Source of the DNA: Verrucomicrobiota bacterium
Lineage (GTDB): Bacteria > Verrucomicrobiota > Verrucomicrobiia > Opitutales > Opitutaceae
Reading direction: 5' to 3'
Assembly: GCA_023457035.1 (NCBI GenBank)
Contig: JAEWNN010000013.1
Location: 1-64,000, forward strand
DNA length: 64,000 nt
The position numbers were made by a program, and so were the translations under genes. Of the stretch, positions 24,915 through 33,858 are shown in pieces (within the stretch, counting starts at the first letter, position 1; every line of letters begins with the position of its first letter). The notes beneath the pieces are model-generated. The model made no database searches, had not been told where the DNA came from, and saw nothing but the letters and a program-made list of their open reading frames with translations.

Positions 24915-25823
24915 TCACTTCGCCGCCGGCAGCGGGAACTCGGCGATGCCTTCATGGGCGGCATTGGCTGAGGCCAGCGGCAGGCTGTAGGCGAGGGCCT
25001 CGGGCCAAGCTTGGCCGAGATTGAAGTGCGCGTGGAGCAGTGCGGCGAGCAGGACATCGCCGGAGCCGGTGGCGGAGACTTCGCGGACCGGCGGCGGACG
25101 AAGCGTCGTGGTCGTGCCGTCCTTGAGGGCGCACCAGACGGGCTTGGCGCCGTCGCTGATGATCCACGCGGCGACGGGGTAGCGGGCGACGGTCTCGGCC
25201 AGCCGCATGGTGAAGGCCAGCTCGGATCTGTCGCCGGGGTCGGACGGCACGAGGCGGTCGAACTCTTCGCGGTTGATTTTCACGAGGGCGAGCGGTCGCT
25301 CGACCAACCATTTGAGGGGCGGACCGTAGGTGTCCGCGACGAGCTGGCCGCGCCAAGACTGGAACAACTCGCGGAAGGCGGCGCCAGTGGGCCCTTCCCA
25401 GCCGGGGATGCTGCCGCAGACGGCGAGGACGGACTCCTTCGGCTCGGCGGCGAGGAGCGCGGCGGCGGAACGCACGGCGGCGGGATCGAGCGGTTGGTCG
25501 GGGCCGAGGAAAGTCGTCTCGGTGCGCAGGCTGCGGATGACCACGCCGCTGCGGGTCTCGGGGGCGGCGGCGGGGAACGGCTTCAGGACGAAGCCGCGCT
25601 CGCGCAACCACGCTTCCACGACAGCGCCGGTGGCTCCGCCCGGGAAGCAGACGGCGGAGTTCGGGGCACCGAGGCGTGTCAACATCTTTGAAACGTTGAT
25701 GCCCTTGCCGCCGACCTGGTGGGAGGAGCGCTGGGCGCGCTGGGTGCGGTCGGGCTGCCACTCCTTGAAGAGGAGGGTCTGCTCCCAGAGAAGGTTGGCG
25801 GTGAGCGTGAGGAGATGGGGCAT
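24915..25823 (-). CDS. PfkB-family sugar kinase, 1-phosphofructokinase-like
   Basis: 302 residues of the ribokinase/PfkB fold. The N-terminal sugar-binding signature is VGGKGINVSKMLTRLG (38-52) and the C-terminal ATP/anion-hole signature is SATGSGDVLLAALL with the catalytic base Asp256. The N-terminus (LLTLTANLLWEQTLLF) resembles fructose-1-phosphate and tagatose-6-phosphate kinases rather than ribokinases. No phosphotransferase genes are adjacent, so the substrate is open. It is divergent from the AAG-type glycosylase gene by 56 bp. Confidence 0.85.
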   Translation of the reverse strand: MPHLLTLTANLLWEQTLLFKEWQPDRTQRAQRSSHQVGGKGINVSKMLTRLGAPNSAVCFPGGATGAVVEAWLRERGFVLKPFPAAAPETRSGVVIRSLRTETTFLGPDQPLDPAAVRSAAALLAAEPKESVLAVCGSIPGWEGPTGAAFRELFQSWRGQLVADTYGPPLKWLVERPLALVKINREEFDRLVPSDPGDRSELAFTMRLAETVARYPVAAWIISDGAKPVWCALKDGTTTTLRPPPVREVSATGSGDVLLAALLHAHFNLGQAWPEALAYSLPLASANAAHEGIAEFPLPAAK

Positions 25824-25879
25824 GATGGGCGGGGAGAATTCGGTGGCTCCGAGGAGCGGAGGCGGCAATTTGCGGTGGC

Positions 25880-26515
25880 ATGCGCTCCGCGGCAAACGTG
25901 TTTCCTCTGTCCGGTCCGGTGCTGCCGCCGGAGCATTGGCGGGCGCGCGCCACGGTGCGGCTCGCACGCGAGCTGCTTGGCAAGTTCCTCGTGCGTACCC
26001 GCGACGGCGTGGTGGAGGCGCGCCTGATCACGGAAGTGGAGGCCTACGACGGCGAACGCGACCTGGCCTGCCACGCCCGCGCGGGGCGGACGGCGCGCAC
26101 GGCGACGATGTACCGGGCCGGCGGCTGCTGGTACGTGTACCTTTGCTACGGTGTGCACGAGATGCTCAACCTCGTGACCGGGCCGGCGGATTGGCCGGCG
26201 GCGGTGCTGATACGCGGGGTGGCGGGGGCGGCCGGCCCCGGACGGTTGACGCGCGCGCTGGGGATCGACCGGCGGCTCGACCGCGCGGCGGTGGCGCCGG
26301 CGAGCGGACTGCATGTGGAGGATCGCGGCGTGCGTGTGCCCAGAGCCTGGGTGCGGGCGACGCCGCGGATCGGAGTGGATTTCGCCGGTCCGGTGTGGGC
26401 GGCGAAGCCGTGGCGTTTCCTGATCGAACCGGCCCGGGTGGCGCAGTTGGCGGGCGCGGTCGAGCGCGGCGGCACGGGGATGGCGGCGGCGCCGCCGCGC
26501 GGAGACAACCCGTAG
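25880..26515 (+). CDS. 3-methyladenine DNA glycosylase, AAG/MPG family
   Basis: Removes alkylated purines from DNA, 211 residues, typical for the bacterial family. Visible signatures are LARELLGKFLVR, ITEVEAYDGERDLACHA (catalytic Glu and nearby His) and MYRAGGCWYVYLCYGVHEMLNLV, the nucleotide-flipping core. It is the second DNA glycosylase gene in the window, but it is not linked to the OGG-type gene. A TPR gene follows on the same strand after 79 bp. Confidence 0.93.
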   Translation: MRSAANVFPLSGPVLPPEHWRARATVRLARELLGKFLVRTRDGVVEARLITEVEAYDGERDLACHARAGRTARTATMYRAGGCWYVYLCYGVHEMLNLVTGPADWPAAVLIRGVAGAAGPGRLTRALGIDRRLDRAAVAPASGLHVEDRGVRVPRAWVRATPRIGVDFAGPVWAAKPWRFLIEPARVAQLAGAVERGGTGMAAAPPRGDNP

Positions 26516-26594
26516 CATGCGCTGCGCTGGCGCGGCGCGGCCCGCTATCGTTTTTTTCGGGGAAAATCGCGGGGGCCGGCATTATGCGCGGGAC

Positions 26595-27389
26595 ATGAAA
26601 CCCGGGCGTTCTCCGTTCTGCGCGTGGCGGCGGTCTCGATTGCCGCTGGCGGCGCTCCTTCTGTGCATGACCGTGGCCGGCCGGGCTGCGGACGACGATG
26701 CCTTTGCCCCTTCGCCGTTTGTCCAGGCCACGGCGGCCTTCGAGTCGGGCGACCTCGCGCAAGCCGAGCGCCTGGCGGCTCCGCTGGCGGACGGCGAGGC
26801 GGCGACGGCGGATGCCTGCTCACTGCTCGGACAGATCCGGCTGCAGCAGAAGCGCCCTGCGGAGGCGGTGGCGCAGTTCGCTCGCGCGGTTGCGATGAAG
26901 CCGGCGAGCGCGGCAATGCGCAGCCGGCTCGGCGAGGCGTTGCTGGCGCAGGCCGGCGAGGCCGAGGGCGAGGCGCAAGCGGCGTTGCTCGGCCGCGCGC
27001 GCACGGAGCTCGAGCTTGCCGCCGCGACCGACGCGGAGTGCGTCGACGCGCAGATGGGACTCCTGCGCTTCCACCTTCATTCGCCCGGGGCCGGACCGGC
27101 GGGCGCGGCGGAACGCCATGCCGCGGCGGCCGCGCGGCTCGACCCGCTGACGGCGACCTACGAGGTCGCCGCGCTGGCGGAGTCCTTCAACCGCTTTGAT
27201 CTGGCGGAACCCTACTACCGGGAGTACGCGCGGCTGTTTCCCAATCCGTGGTTGAGCTGGAAACACGGCTGCATGCTGGCGGCGCTCGGCCGGGCGGCGG
27301 AGGCGCGCGGGGTGTTTACGGCGATCCTGGAGAAGGTGCCGGGTTTCGAGCACGCGCGGCGGTCGCTGGAGGCGCTGCCGGCGCCGTAG
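26595..27389 (+). CDS. Secreted TPR-repeat protein
   Basis: 264 residues from ATG 26595, with a signal peptide (RLPLAALLLCMTVAGRAADD). Several TPR-like helical pairs follow: AAFESGDLAQAERLAAPL, LGQIRLQQKRPAEAVAQFARAV and GCMLAALGRAAEARGVFTAIL. It is presumably a periplasmic protein-interaction scaffold; the partner is unknown. It converges with the DUF3108 gene, with only 10 bp between the two stops. An upstream frame from 26517 adds a leader that would bury the signal peptide. Confidence 0.78.
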   Translation: MKPGRSPFCAWRRSRLPLAALLLCMTVAGRAADDDAFAPSPFVQATAAFESGDLAQAERLAAPLADGEAATADACSLLGQIRLQQKRPAEAVAQFARAVAMKPASAAMRSRLGEALLAQAGEAEGEAQAALLGRARTELELAAATDAECVDAQMGLLRFHLHSPGAGPAGAAERHAAAAARLDPLTATYEVAALAESFNRFDLAEPYYREYARLFPNPWLSWKHGCMLAALGRAAEARGVFTAILEKVPGFEHARRSLEALPAP

Positions 27390-27399
27390 GCCCGGTGGC

Positions 27400-28260
27400 T
27401 CAGCGAGACTCGGGCGGGGCCGGGGCGCGCCGCTCCTCCTTGGTGAGGACGGCGACGATCGTGCCGATCTTCGTCTTTGTATCCAGGCGGACGATCTGGG
27501 GGCGGTCGCCTTTCGAGATCCAAACCTTGAGCGCCCCGCCCTTCTTGAAGAACCCGGTGAGGGGACCGACCTGTTTCGGTTCGAGCACGACGGTGTCGAA
27601 GGTGCCGGCCGGGGTCTTCACGCGCTCTTCGCGGAGCGCCGTGACCTCGATGGGGAAGAAGTCCTCGTCGTTGACGCAGAGCACGCGGCGCGACTCGCCG
27701 GGCCGGAGCCGCCAGTCGCGGGCCTGCATGAGGGCGACCATGATGTCGTAGGCGGGTTCGGCGGGCAGCGCGACGGTGGCGTTGTGGTGGGGGCGGATCG
27801 TGTTCACGTGAACCGCCCGGCCTATCGCGTAGTCGAAGGTGGTCGTCTTCTCGGTGAGGCGTTTTCCGCTCTGACCCTTGATGGAGATCGTGAGTGGCCG
27901 ACCGGTGGTGGCGTCGAGGACCGACTCGGAATTGTTCACGACGGAGTAGAAGGTGTCGACGATGCCGCTGCTCTGGGCGGCGACGCGAATGCGGAACCGT
28001 GGGGCGGCGGCGGAGTTTTCGGCGGAGGTCTCGATGCGGGTGGTGCCGGCGGTGCCGAGCAGACCGTAGGTCATGCGCAGCTCGAAGGCCTCACCGGGGC
28101 GGATGAAGCCGACGGACGCGGCCACCGGCGCGGCGAGCTCGGCCGGCGCGGGCTGGGCGGTCGCCGGCTCCGGTATGGGCGCGAGGGCCGCGGTCGGTTC
28201 GTCGCCGGCGCGGGCGACGAGCGAGGCGAGGAGGACAAGAAGGAGCGGGCAGCGGCGCAT
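27400..28260 (-). CDS. DUF3108-domain secreted protein
   Basis: 286 residues with a signal peptide (PLLLVLLASLVARAGD). After a Pro/Ala-rich stretch, the domain begins FIRPGEAFELRMTYGLLGTAG and includes TTTFDYAIGRAVHVN, KTPAGTFDTVVLEPKQ and VWISKGDRPQIVRLDTKT, which match the DUF3108 pattern (a beta-barrel-like periplasmic domain). Function is unknown for the family. It is a single-gene unit, preceded by 116 bp upstream of which lies the MBL-fold gene on the same strand. Confidence 0.8.
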   Translation of the reverse strand: MRRCPLLLVLLASLVARAGDEPTAALAPIPEPATAQPAPAELAAPVAASVGFIRPGEAFELRMTYGLLGTAGTTRIETSAENSAAAPRFRIRVAAQSSGIVDTFYSVVNNSESVLDATTGRPLTISIKGQSGKRLTEKTTTFDYAIGRAVHVNTIRPHHNATVALPAEPAYDIMVALMQARDWRLRPGESRRVLCVNDEDFFPIEVTALREERVKTPAGTFDTVVLEPKQVGPLTGFFKKGGALKVWISKGDRPQIVRLDTKTKIGTIVAVLTKEERRAPAPPESR

Positions 28261-28376
28261 GGCGGGGAGAGGCGGGTGGGAGGTCGGACCACGGAAAAGA
28301 GGGCGGGTGCCGCGGGCCAGCGGGTTTTGGGTCCTGTCGGTCCTTGGCGTGGCGTGGATGGGGTTGGGCTGGTGAC

Positions 28377-29360
28377 TCAACCGCCGAGGGGGAACTCGAG
28401 CTGGTTCTCCCGGCCGATGGCGGTGGCGTCGAGGCCGCGGGCGCGGAGGGTCTGGGCGAACTCGGCGGCGAAGCCGTGCACGGTGAGCACGCGTTTGGGT
28501 TGCACGCGCTCGACGAATTCGAGCAGCTCGGGGAAGTCGGCGTGGTCGGAGAGCGGGAAGGCGGCGTCGCAGCCGGTCTGGTACTTGCAGGAGGAGTCGA
28601 GGGCCCAACCGGTGATCATCGCGGTGCGGCGGGGGGCGAGGCGGCCGAACCAGGCTTTCGAGGCCTGCGGCGGGGCGATGACGACGTGGCCCGGCGCGGC
28701 GAGGGCGTCGAACTCCCGGTGGGCGGGGAACGCGAGTCCGAGCCGCTCGCACAGCTGGGTGAGCCGGAGGATCTCGGGGTGGAGCATCACGGGCAGCTCG
28801 GCGCCGGCGAGCGAGGCGAGGATCTCCTGGGCCTTGCCGAGGCTGTAGCCGAGGAGCACGGGGACGGCGCCGGCGGCCAGCGTCTCGCGGCAGAAGCGCA
28901 CCATGTCGGCGATCACGCCCTCGGCCGGGGGGAGCCGGTACTTCGGCAGGCCGAAGGTTGTCTCCATGATCAGGACATCCGCGCGCGGCACGGCACAGAC
29001 CTCGGCGGCGCGGCCGGGGCGGAGCTTGAAGTCGCCGGAGTAGAGGAGCCGGCCGTGCTCGGACTCGGCGAGGAACTGCGCGGAACCGATGATGTGGCCA
29101 GCGGGGACGAGGGTGACGTGGCAGTCCGGAGTGAGCTCATGGGTACGGCCGAAGGGCAACTCGATCAGTTCGCGGCGGGCGGGCTGGCGGGCGTACATGA
29201 GGCGGGCGGTGGCCTCGGTGCAGAGCGTGAGACGGTGCCGCGCCATATGGTCGAAGTGCGCATGCGAGATGAACGCGCGCGGGGCCGGGCGGGGCGCGTC
29301 GAGCCACCAGTCGATCTGGGGCAGATGGAGTCCCTGGCGGAGTTGCACTTCCCACGGCAT
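28377..29360 (-). CDS. MBL-fold exonuclease-like protein (RNase J/YSH1 superfamily)
   Basis: 327 residues. Metal-binding motifs of the beta-CASP-like nuclease superfamily are present: ISHAHFDHMARH, VPAGHIIGSAQF, LYSGDFKLRPG, METTFGLPKYRLPP and PLSDHADFPELLEF. The segments LLGYSLGKAQEILASL and HVVIAPPQAS resemble the ligase-associated DNA exonuclease family, but neither a ligase nor an Lhr helicase gene is adjacent. Substrate (DNA or RNA) cannot be decided here. It is 116 bp downstream of the ArsR-methyltransferase gene on the same strand. Confidence 0.82.
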   Translation of the reverse strand: MPWEVQLRQGLHLPQIDWWLDAPRPAPRAFISHAHFDHMARHRLTLCTEATARLMYARQPARRELIELPFGRTHELTPDCHVTLVPAGHIIGSAQFLAESEHGRLLYSGDFKLRPGRAAEVCAVPRADVLIMETTFGLPKYRLPPAEGVIADMVRFCRETLAAGAVPVLLGYSLGKAQEILASLAGAELPVMLHPEILRLTQLCERLGLAFPAHREFDALAAPGHVVIAPPQASKAWFGRLAPRRTAMITGWALDSSCKYQTGCDAAFPLSDHADFPELLEFVERVQPKRVLTVHGFAAEFAQTLRARGLDATAIGRENQLEFPLGG

Positions 29361-29476
29361 CCGGCCAGCAAGCGGGCGCGCTGGAGCGCGGTCAACCGGG
29401 GAACGGTGACGGTGACCGGTCGCCGGTTGCCGGTGGCCAGTGGCCAGCGGAGGGACGGCGCTGCTGGCGGCCTGCT

Positions 29477-30415
29477 TCAGCGGCCGGGCTTGAAGCCGGC
29501 GGCGAGCAGGGTCTCGAAGCAGGGCTCCTCGGTCTCGCGGGCGACGGTGCTGACCTCGACCTGCGTGAGACCGGCCTTCTTGAGGAATCCGTGGAGGGCG
29601 CTCTCCTTGAAACCGAGCCAGCGGTCGGCATAGAGCTCGCGGGCCTGCTCGAAATCGTGGGCCTTGAGGTCGAGGACGATGAGCTGGCCGCCGGGTTTGA
29701 GGATGCGGCTGGCCTCGTCGACGGCGCGCTGCGGGTGTTCGGCGTGGTGGAGGGCCTGGCTGAGGATGGCGAGGTCGACAGTGCCTTCGCCGAGAGGGAC
29801 GGTCTCGATGTCGCCGAGGACGTAACGGAGATTCTCCAGTCCGTTCTTCTTGGCGAGCTCTGTGCCCACCGCGACCATACGCGGGGAGTTGTCGATGCAC
29901 CACACCTGGGCGGCGCGGCGGGCGAGCAGCTGGGAGAGCAGGCCCTCGCCGGCGCCGAGGTCGGCCACGACGATGCCGGGCACGAGGCGCAGGGCGAGAT
30001 GGCCGATGGCTTCCCACGAGCGACCGGGGCAGTAGTTCTTCCCGAGGCGGCCGGCGACGAGGTTGAAGTACTCCTCCGACTGGCGACGGCGGCGGGCGAG
30101 CACGCGCTCGAGATTGGCACGGTCGTCGGCGGACTCGGGCTGGTCGGCGATGGCCTCGGCGGCGGTGCGCAGGAGGGTGAGCTGGCGCTGGTCGAGGCCG
30201 GGGCGGAGCGAGTAGTAGGCGCGTTTGCCGTCGCGGCGATCGAGGACGAAGCCGGCCTGGCGCAGCAGCGAGAGCTGGGAGGAGACGCGGGACTGGGCCA
30301 TGTCGAGGATCTCCTGGAGCTCGGCGACGGAGAGCTCCTCGCGCAGGAGCAGGGCGAGCAGGCGCAGGCGGGTGGGATCGGCGAGAAGCTTGAGCGTGTC
30401 CCAGGGGGATTTCAT
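29477..30415 (-). CDS. ArsR-type regulator fused to SAM-dependent methyltransferase
   Basis: 312 residues. The N-terminal 95 residues form an ArsR winged helix (LKLLADPTRLRLLALLL, LSVAELQEILDMAQSRVSSQLSLL) without the usual metal-binding Cys pair. From about residue 130 a class I methyltransferase follows, with VVADLGAGEGLLSQLLA as SAM motif and LSQALHHAEHPQRAVDE. Such fusions are widespread and often linked to methionine/SAM-cycle genes, but none is adjacent. It could sense SAM or SAH through the C-terminal domain (inference). ATG 30415 is chosen over a longer frame with a His/Arg-rich leader. Confidence 0.87.
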   Translation of the reverse strand: MKSPWDTLKLLADPTRLRLLALLLREELSVAELQEILDMAQSRVSSQLSLLRQAGFVLDRRDGKRAYYSLRPGLDQRQLTLLRTAAEAIADQPESADDRANLERVLARRRRQSEEYFNLVAGRLGKNYCPGRSWEAIGHLALRLVPGIVVADLGAGEGLLSQLLARRAAQVWCIDNSPRMVAVGTELAKKNGLENLRYVLGDIETVPLGEGTVDLAILSQALHHAEHPQRAVDEASRILKPGGQLIVLDLKAHDFEQARELYADRWLGFKESALHGFLKKAGLTQVEVSTVARETEEPCFETLLAAGFKPGR

Positions 30416-30620
30416 CGCGGGGCGACTCTGGCATGGGTGGCGGCGGGATTGCACGAACGAATCGGCGCCGAGCGGCGCGACGCCGGCGCCGTAAGTTTTT
30501 GTTTATTTCCCGGGCGGCGGAGGTGAGTCTTCCCAGCGCGGCCTGAAACATTATCGTGTCATCACCGCCTATCATTGTCATCGCGGTTCCCTGCTCCCAG
30601 CAAACCCCCACATCCACTGC

Positions 30621-31328
30621 ATGAAACCCTATACCCTCGCCATCAGTCTCGCGTTGTCCGGCCTGTTTGTCGCCGGCTGTTCGACGCCCCAATCCGCGGC
30701 GCCGGCGAAGCCCGCCAAGCCGGCCACCGTTGCCCAACCCGCCCCGCCTCCGCCGCCCCCGGCGGCTCCCGAACCCGTGATCGCGGCGCCGGTCTCCGCC
30801 GAGGCGGCCGCCGTGGTCGAACGCCTGATCGAGCCGATGGAGGGCGGCGTGCAGCACGAACAGGTGGAGGCCACCGGCTTTCCGCAGGCGATCGCCTCGC
30901 TCGACGCCGGGGCCAAGGCGCCCATCGTGGATTCACCGATCAACTACGGCAGCCAGCCGCCCACCCGCGGGCTGACCGCCGACGGCGCCACCGCGGAGCT
31001 GGTGGAGCGCGACTGGACCGGCATGGTGCTGGTGCCGGTGAGCGCGGACTTCGCGAAGGCGTTCACCTCGATGGTGAAGCTGACCTCGATCGAGGCGCAT
31101 CCGCTCACCGACGGGCGCGTGCGGACGTGGATGCGCGTGCGCAATGTGATCGATGTACCGGTACAGGTCGGCGTGGCCTGCCGCTTCCTCCTGCAGGACC
31201 AGGCCGAGGCGACGACGGCGCGCTACTACAGCCTCGATATTCCGGTGGGCCAGTACCGGGACGTCTTCTTCGTGTCGCCGAAGGGCTCGCTGGTCAGCTA
31301 CACCGTGCTGGTGAAGAAGGGCATCTGA
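30621..31328 (+). CDS. Lipoprotein of unknown function (DUF1425/YcfL-like C-terminus)
   Basis: 235 residues. A lipoprotein signal with the lipobox LFVAGC is followed by a Pro/Ala-rich linker. The C-terminal half (KAFTSMVKLTSIEAHPLTDG, RVRNVIDVPVQVGVACRFLL, YYSLDIPVGQYRDVFFVSP) resembles the YcfL/DUF1425 fold, a small beta-sandwich lipoprotein domain. This assignment is tentative. It is divergent from the ArsR-methyltransferase gene and is followed by a clear terminator. Confidence 0.72.
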   Translation: MKPYTLAISLALSGLFVAGCSTPQSAAPAKPAKPATVAQPAPPPPPPAAPEPVIAAPVSAEAAAVVERLIEPMEGGVQHEQVEATGFPQAIASLDAGAKAPIVDSPINYGSQPPTRGLTADGATAELVERDWTGMVLVPVSADFAKAFTSMVKLTSIEAHPLTDGRVRTWMRVRNVIDVPVQVGVACRFLLQDQAEATTARYYSLDIPVGQYRDVFFVSPKGSLVSYTVLVKKGI

Positions 31329-31359
31329 CCCAACTGCGATTCCCGGGCAGTTTCCAACG

Positions 31360-31391
31360 GCCGCCTCCGGTGCGAGGCGGCTGTTTGTTTT
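31360..31391 (+). terminator. Intrinsic terminator after the lipoprotein gene
   Basis: 8-bp stem GCCGCCTC/GAGGCGGC with a 6-nt loop, followed by TGTTTGTTTT on the plus strand. Confidence 0.9.
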
Positions 31392-31424
31392 CCGGGGCGA
31401 GGCTGAGGATTCCGCAGGGCGGGC

Positions 31425-32591
31425 TCAGAACGAGGCGAGCAGTTTGCGCAGGTCGACGTGGTCGAGGACCATGCGCTTGATGATCGGGATCTTGTCGGCG
31501 TCCTGCGGCTGGGTCTTGATCGTCATGCTGTTGATCTTCGAGGCGACGGCGTAGGCCTCGTCGGCGACGGCGACGACCGGGATCGGGGTCCGGGAGAGCA
31601 GCTCGATCAGGCGCGGGTGCGGGAGGGTGTTGCCGGTGAGCACGATGCCGGAGACGACACGGCCGCCGGAGAGGCCGGCGGTGGAGATGGTGGCGAAGAG
31701 CAGGTCGTCGCGGTCGCCGGGGGTGACGAGCAGCACGCCGGGTTTGAGCACATCGACGACGCCCTTGGCGGTCATGGCGCCGATGACGACCTCGTCGATG
31801 CGCTCGTTGGCGCCGCCGGCGCGGCCGTTGAGCCAGCGGCCGCCGATCTCCTCGACGATCTGGGCGAGGTTGGGCGAGGTGAGGGTTTTCTGGATGGGGA
31901 GCACGCCGAGCAGCGGCACGCCGAGGCGGGCGAGGCCGCGGCCGGCGTAGTCGGCGATGAAGCCGAGTTTGTCGGCCTCGACCTTGTTGACGATGGCGCC
32001 GATGACCTCGACCCCCTCGCGGTCGAAGAGGGCCTTGTTCATGGCGATCTCGTCGACGGGGCGGCCGATGCCGCCGGAGGAGACGAGGATGACCTTGGCG
32101 TCGAGCAGATGGGCGACCTTGGCGTTGGAGAGGTCGAAGACAGAGCCGACGCCGGCGTGGCCGGTGCCCTCGATGATGGTGAAGTCCTTCTCCCAGGAGA
32201 CGCGGTCGAAGGCGCGGCAGATGCGGTCGACGAGGGCGGGCAGCATGCCGGCGGGATCGGTGAGGTAGCGGCGGGTGAACTTCCCGTCGATGGTGACGGG
32301 GCTCATGCTCTCGATGGGGACCTTGACGTGGTAGATGGTGTCGAGGAGCACCGAGTCCTCGTCGATCTGGTGGCCCTCGACCTCGACGAAGCGCTGGCCG
32401 ACGGGCTTGATGAAGCCGACCCGCGGATACAGGGTCTGGAGGGCGGCGAAGAGGCCGAGGCAGGTGGTGGTCTTGCCCTCGTTCATCCGGGTGCCGGCGA
32501 CGAAGATGCGCTTGGTGGTGTTGTTGGTCGGTTTGGCGAGGAGGCCTTCGGGGGCCTCCTGGAAGCCGGCGGGCATGGCGGTGGTGGGCAT
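31425..32591 (-). CDS. P-loop/DRTGG protein (N-terminal half of long-type phosphotransacetylase)
   Basis: 388 residues. A dethiobiotin-synthetase-like P-loop domain (RIFVAGTRMNEGKTTTCLGL, VGFIKPVGQR, IIEGTGHAGVGSV) is followed by a DRTGG domain (ERIDEVVIGAMTA ... LLVTPGDRDDLLFATI). In many bacteria these two domains form the regulatory N-terminus of Pta. Here they are a separate gene located 160 bp downstream of a stand-alone pta. They probably form a complex or regulate acetyl-phosphate metabolism (inference). An ATG at 32576 (MPAGF) is an alternative start. Confidence 0.85.
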   Translation of the reverse strand: MPTTAMPAGFQEAPEGLLAKPTNNTTKRIFVAGTRMNEGKTTTCLGLFAALQTLYPRVGFIKPVGQRFVEVEGHQIDEDSVLLDTIYHVKVPIESMSPVTIDGKFTRRYLTDPAGMLPALVDRICRAFDRVSWEKDFTIIEGTGHAGVGSVFDLSNAKVAHLLDAKVILVSSGGIGRPVDEIAMNKALFDREGVEVIGAIVNKVEADKLGFIADYAGRGLARLGVPLLGVLPIQKTLTSPNLAQIVEEIGGRWLNGRAGGANERIDEVVIGAMTAKGVVDVLKPGVLLVTPGDRDDLLFATISTAGLSGGRVVSGIVLTGNTLPHPRLIELLSRTPIPVVAVADEAYAVASKINSMTIKTQPQDADKIPIIKRMVLDHVDLRKLLASF

Positions 32592-32751
32592 GGGAGAATA
32601 GCGGAACGCGGAATGCGGATTGCGGAATGGGGGGAGGGGGCAGGATCCGTGCGCGCGGATGATCGATTCTGGAGGGCGGGCCTGTGGGTGGAGAGAGGGG
32701 GCGGGGCGCGCCTGGGAAGCCGCAATCCGAGATCCGAAATCCGCAATCGGA
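32592..32751. repeat. Intergenic inverted arrays of degenerate short repeats
   Basis: Between the P-loop/DRTGG gene and pta. Near the left end a GCGGAATG-like unit recurs (GCGGAACGCGGAATGCGG then ATTGCGGAAT, about 32600-32630). Near the right end the complementary unit recurs (CGCAATCCGAGATCCG then AAATCCGCAATCGG, about 32720-32750). The two arrays can pair into a long imperfect stem. Confidence 0.6.
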
Positions 32752-33783
32752 TCAGTCGTGGCCGTAGAGGAGGTTGTGGCTGATGGCCTGGACGCCGACG
32801 ATGGCGGCGGCACCGAGCACATCGTGGGCGCTGGAGCCGCGGCTGATCTCGGCGGCCGGGCGCGAGAGGCCGGTGATGATCTGGCCGAAAGTGTTGGCGC
32901 CGGCGAGGACCTGCACGAGCTTGAAGGCGATGTTGCCGGAGTTGAGGTCGGGGAAGATGAGCACGTTGGCCCGGCCGCCGACCCCGCCGGCGATGTTCTT
33001 GGCGGTGGCCGTGCGCGGATCGAGCGCGGCGTCGACCTGCATTTCGCCGTCGATCTCGATGGCGAACTTCTGCTCGGGGATCTTGGCGCGGGCGAGCTCT
33101 GTGGCGGCGCGCATCTTCAGCACGGAGGGATGGGTGGAGCTGCCGTGGCTGGAGTAGCTCAGGAAGGCGACGCGCGGGGTGTCGTTGGTGAGATGGTGGG
33201 CGATGCGGGCGGCGGTGATGCCGATGTCGGCCAGTTGCTCGGCGGTGGGGTCGGGGATGACGCCGCAATCGCCGAGGAAGAGCGAGCCGTCGAGGCCGAC
33301 CTTGTTCTCGTCGAAGTCGAGGACCATGACGGAGGAGGCGGTATTCACCCCCTCCTGCCGGGGGATGATCTGGAAGAGCGGGCGCAGGGCGCTGGCGGCG
33401 GCGACGGTGGCGCCGCCGATGAGCGCGTCGGCCTGGGCCGTGGCGAGCATCATGGTGGCGAAGAACGCCGGATCGGCCATCGCGGCGCGGGCCTCGGCGG
33501 GGGACAGGCCGCGGCTCTTGCGGAGTTCGAAATAGCGGGCGCCAAAATCGTCGAGGTCGGCGGACCGGGCGGGATCGATGACGCGCATGCCCTGCAGGGA
33601 GATGTCGAGCCGGAGGGCGGCATCCTTGATGACGGCGCGTTCGCCGAGGAGGATCGGCGCGCCCATGCGGCGGGTGACGAGCTGGCGGGCCGCCTGGATC
33701 ACGCGCGGATCGGCGCCTTCCGGAAATACGAAGCGTTTCGGGTGGCGCTGGAGTTTTTCGGTGAGCCGGGGAATGAGCGGCAT
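32752..33783 (-). CDS. pta: Phosphate acetyltransferase, catalytic domain only
   Basis: Interconverts acetyl-CoA and acetyl phosphate. The 343-residue protein corresponds to the short, catalytic-only form: VFPEGADPRVIQAARQLV at the N-terminus, FATMMLATAQADALIGGA and the C-terminal region LNSGNIAFKLVQVLAGANTF, QIITGLSRPAAEISRGSS. Residue pattern and length match the PTA_PTB family. The regulatory P-loop/DRTGG half is encoded by the next gene on the same strand. No acetate kinase gene lies in the window. Confidence 0.93.
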   Translation of the reverse strand: MPLIPRLTEKLQRHPKRFVFPEGADPRVIQAARQLVTRRMGAPILLGERAVIKDAALRLDISLQGMRVIDPARSADLDDFGARYFELRKSRGLSPAEARAAMADPAFFATMMLATAQADALIGGATVAAASALRPLFQIIPRQEGVNTASSVMVLDFDENKVGLDGSLFLGDCGVIPDPTAEQLADIGITAARIAHHLTNDTPRVAFLSYSSHGSSTHPSVLKMRAATELARAKIPEQKFAIEIDGEMQVDAALDPRTATAKNIAGGVGGRANVLIFPDLNSGNIAFKLVQVLAGANTFGQIITGLSRPAAEISRGSSAHDVLGAAAIVGVQAISHNLLYGHD

Positions 33784-33858
33784 GGGCGGAGGGTGGCGCG
33801 CGGAAGATGTCGGGCCGGTGCGGCGGGGTCAATGGCCAGGGCAGGGCGGCGGGTGGAC

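Noticed and set aside
30416..30620. Possible SAH riboswitch before the ArsR-methyltransferase gene
   Set aside because: I compared the leader with the conserved core of SAH and SAM riboswitches and found no convincing match.
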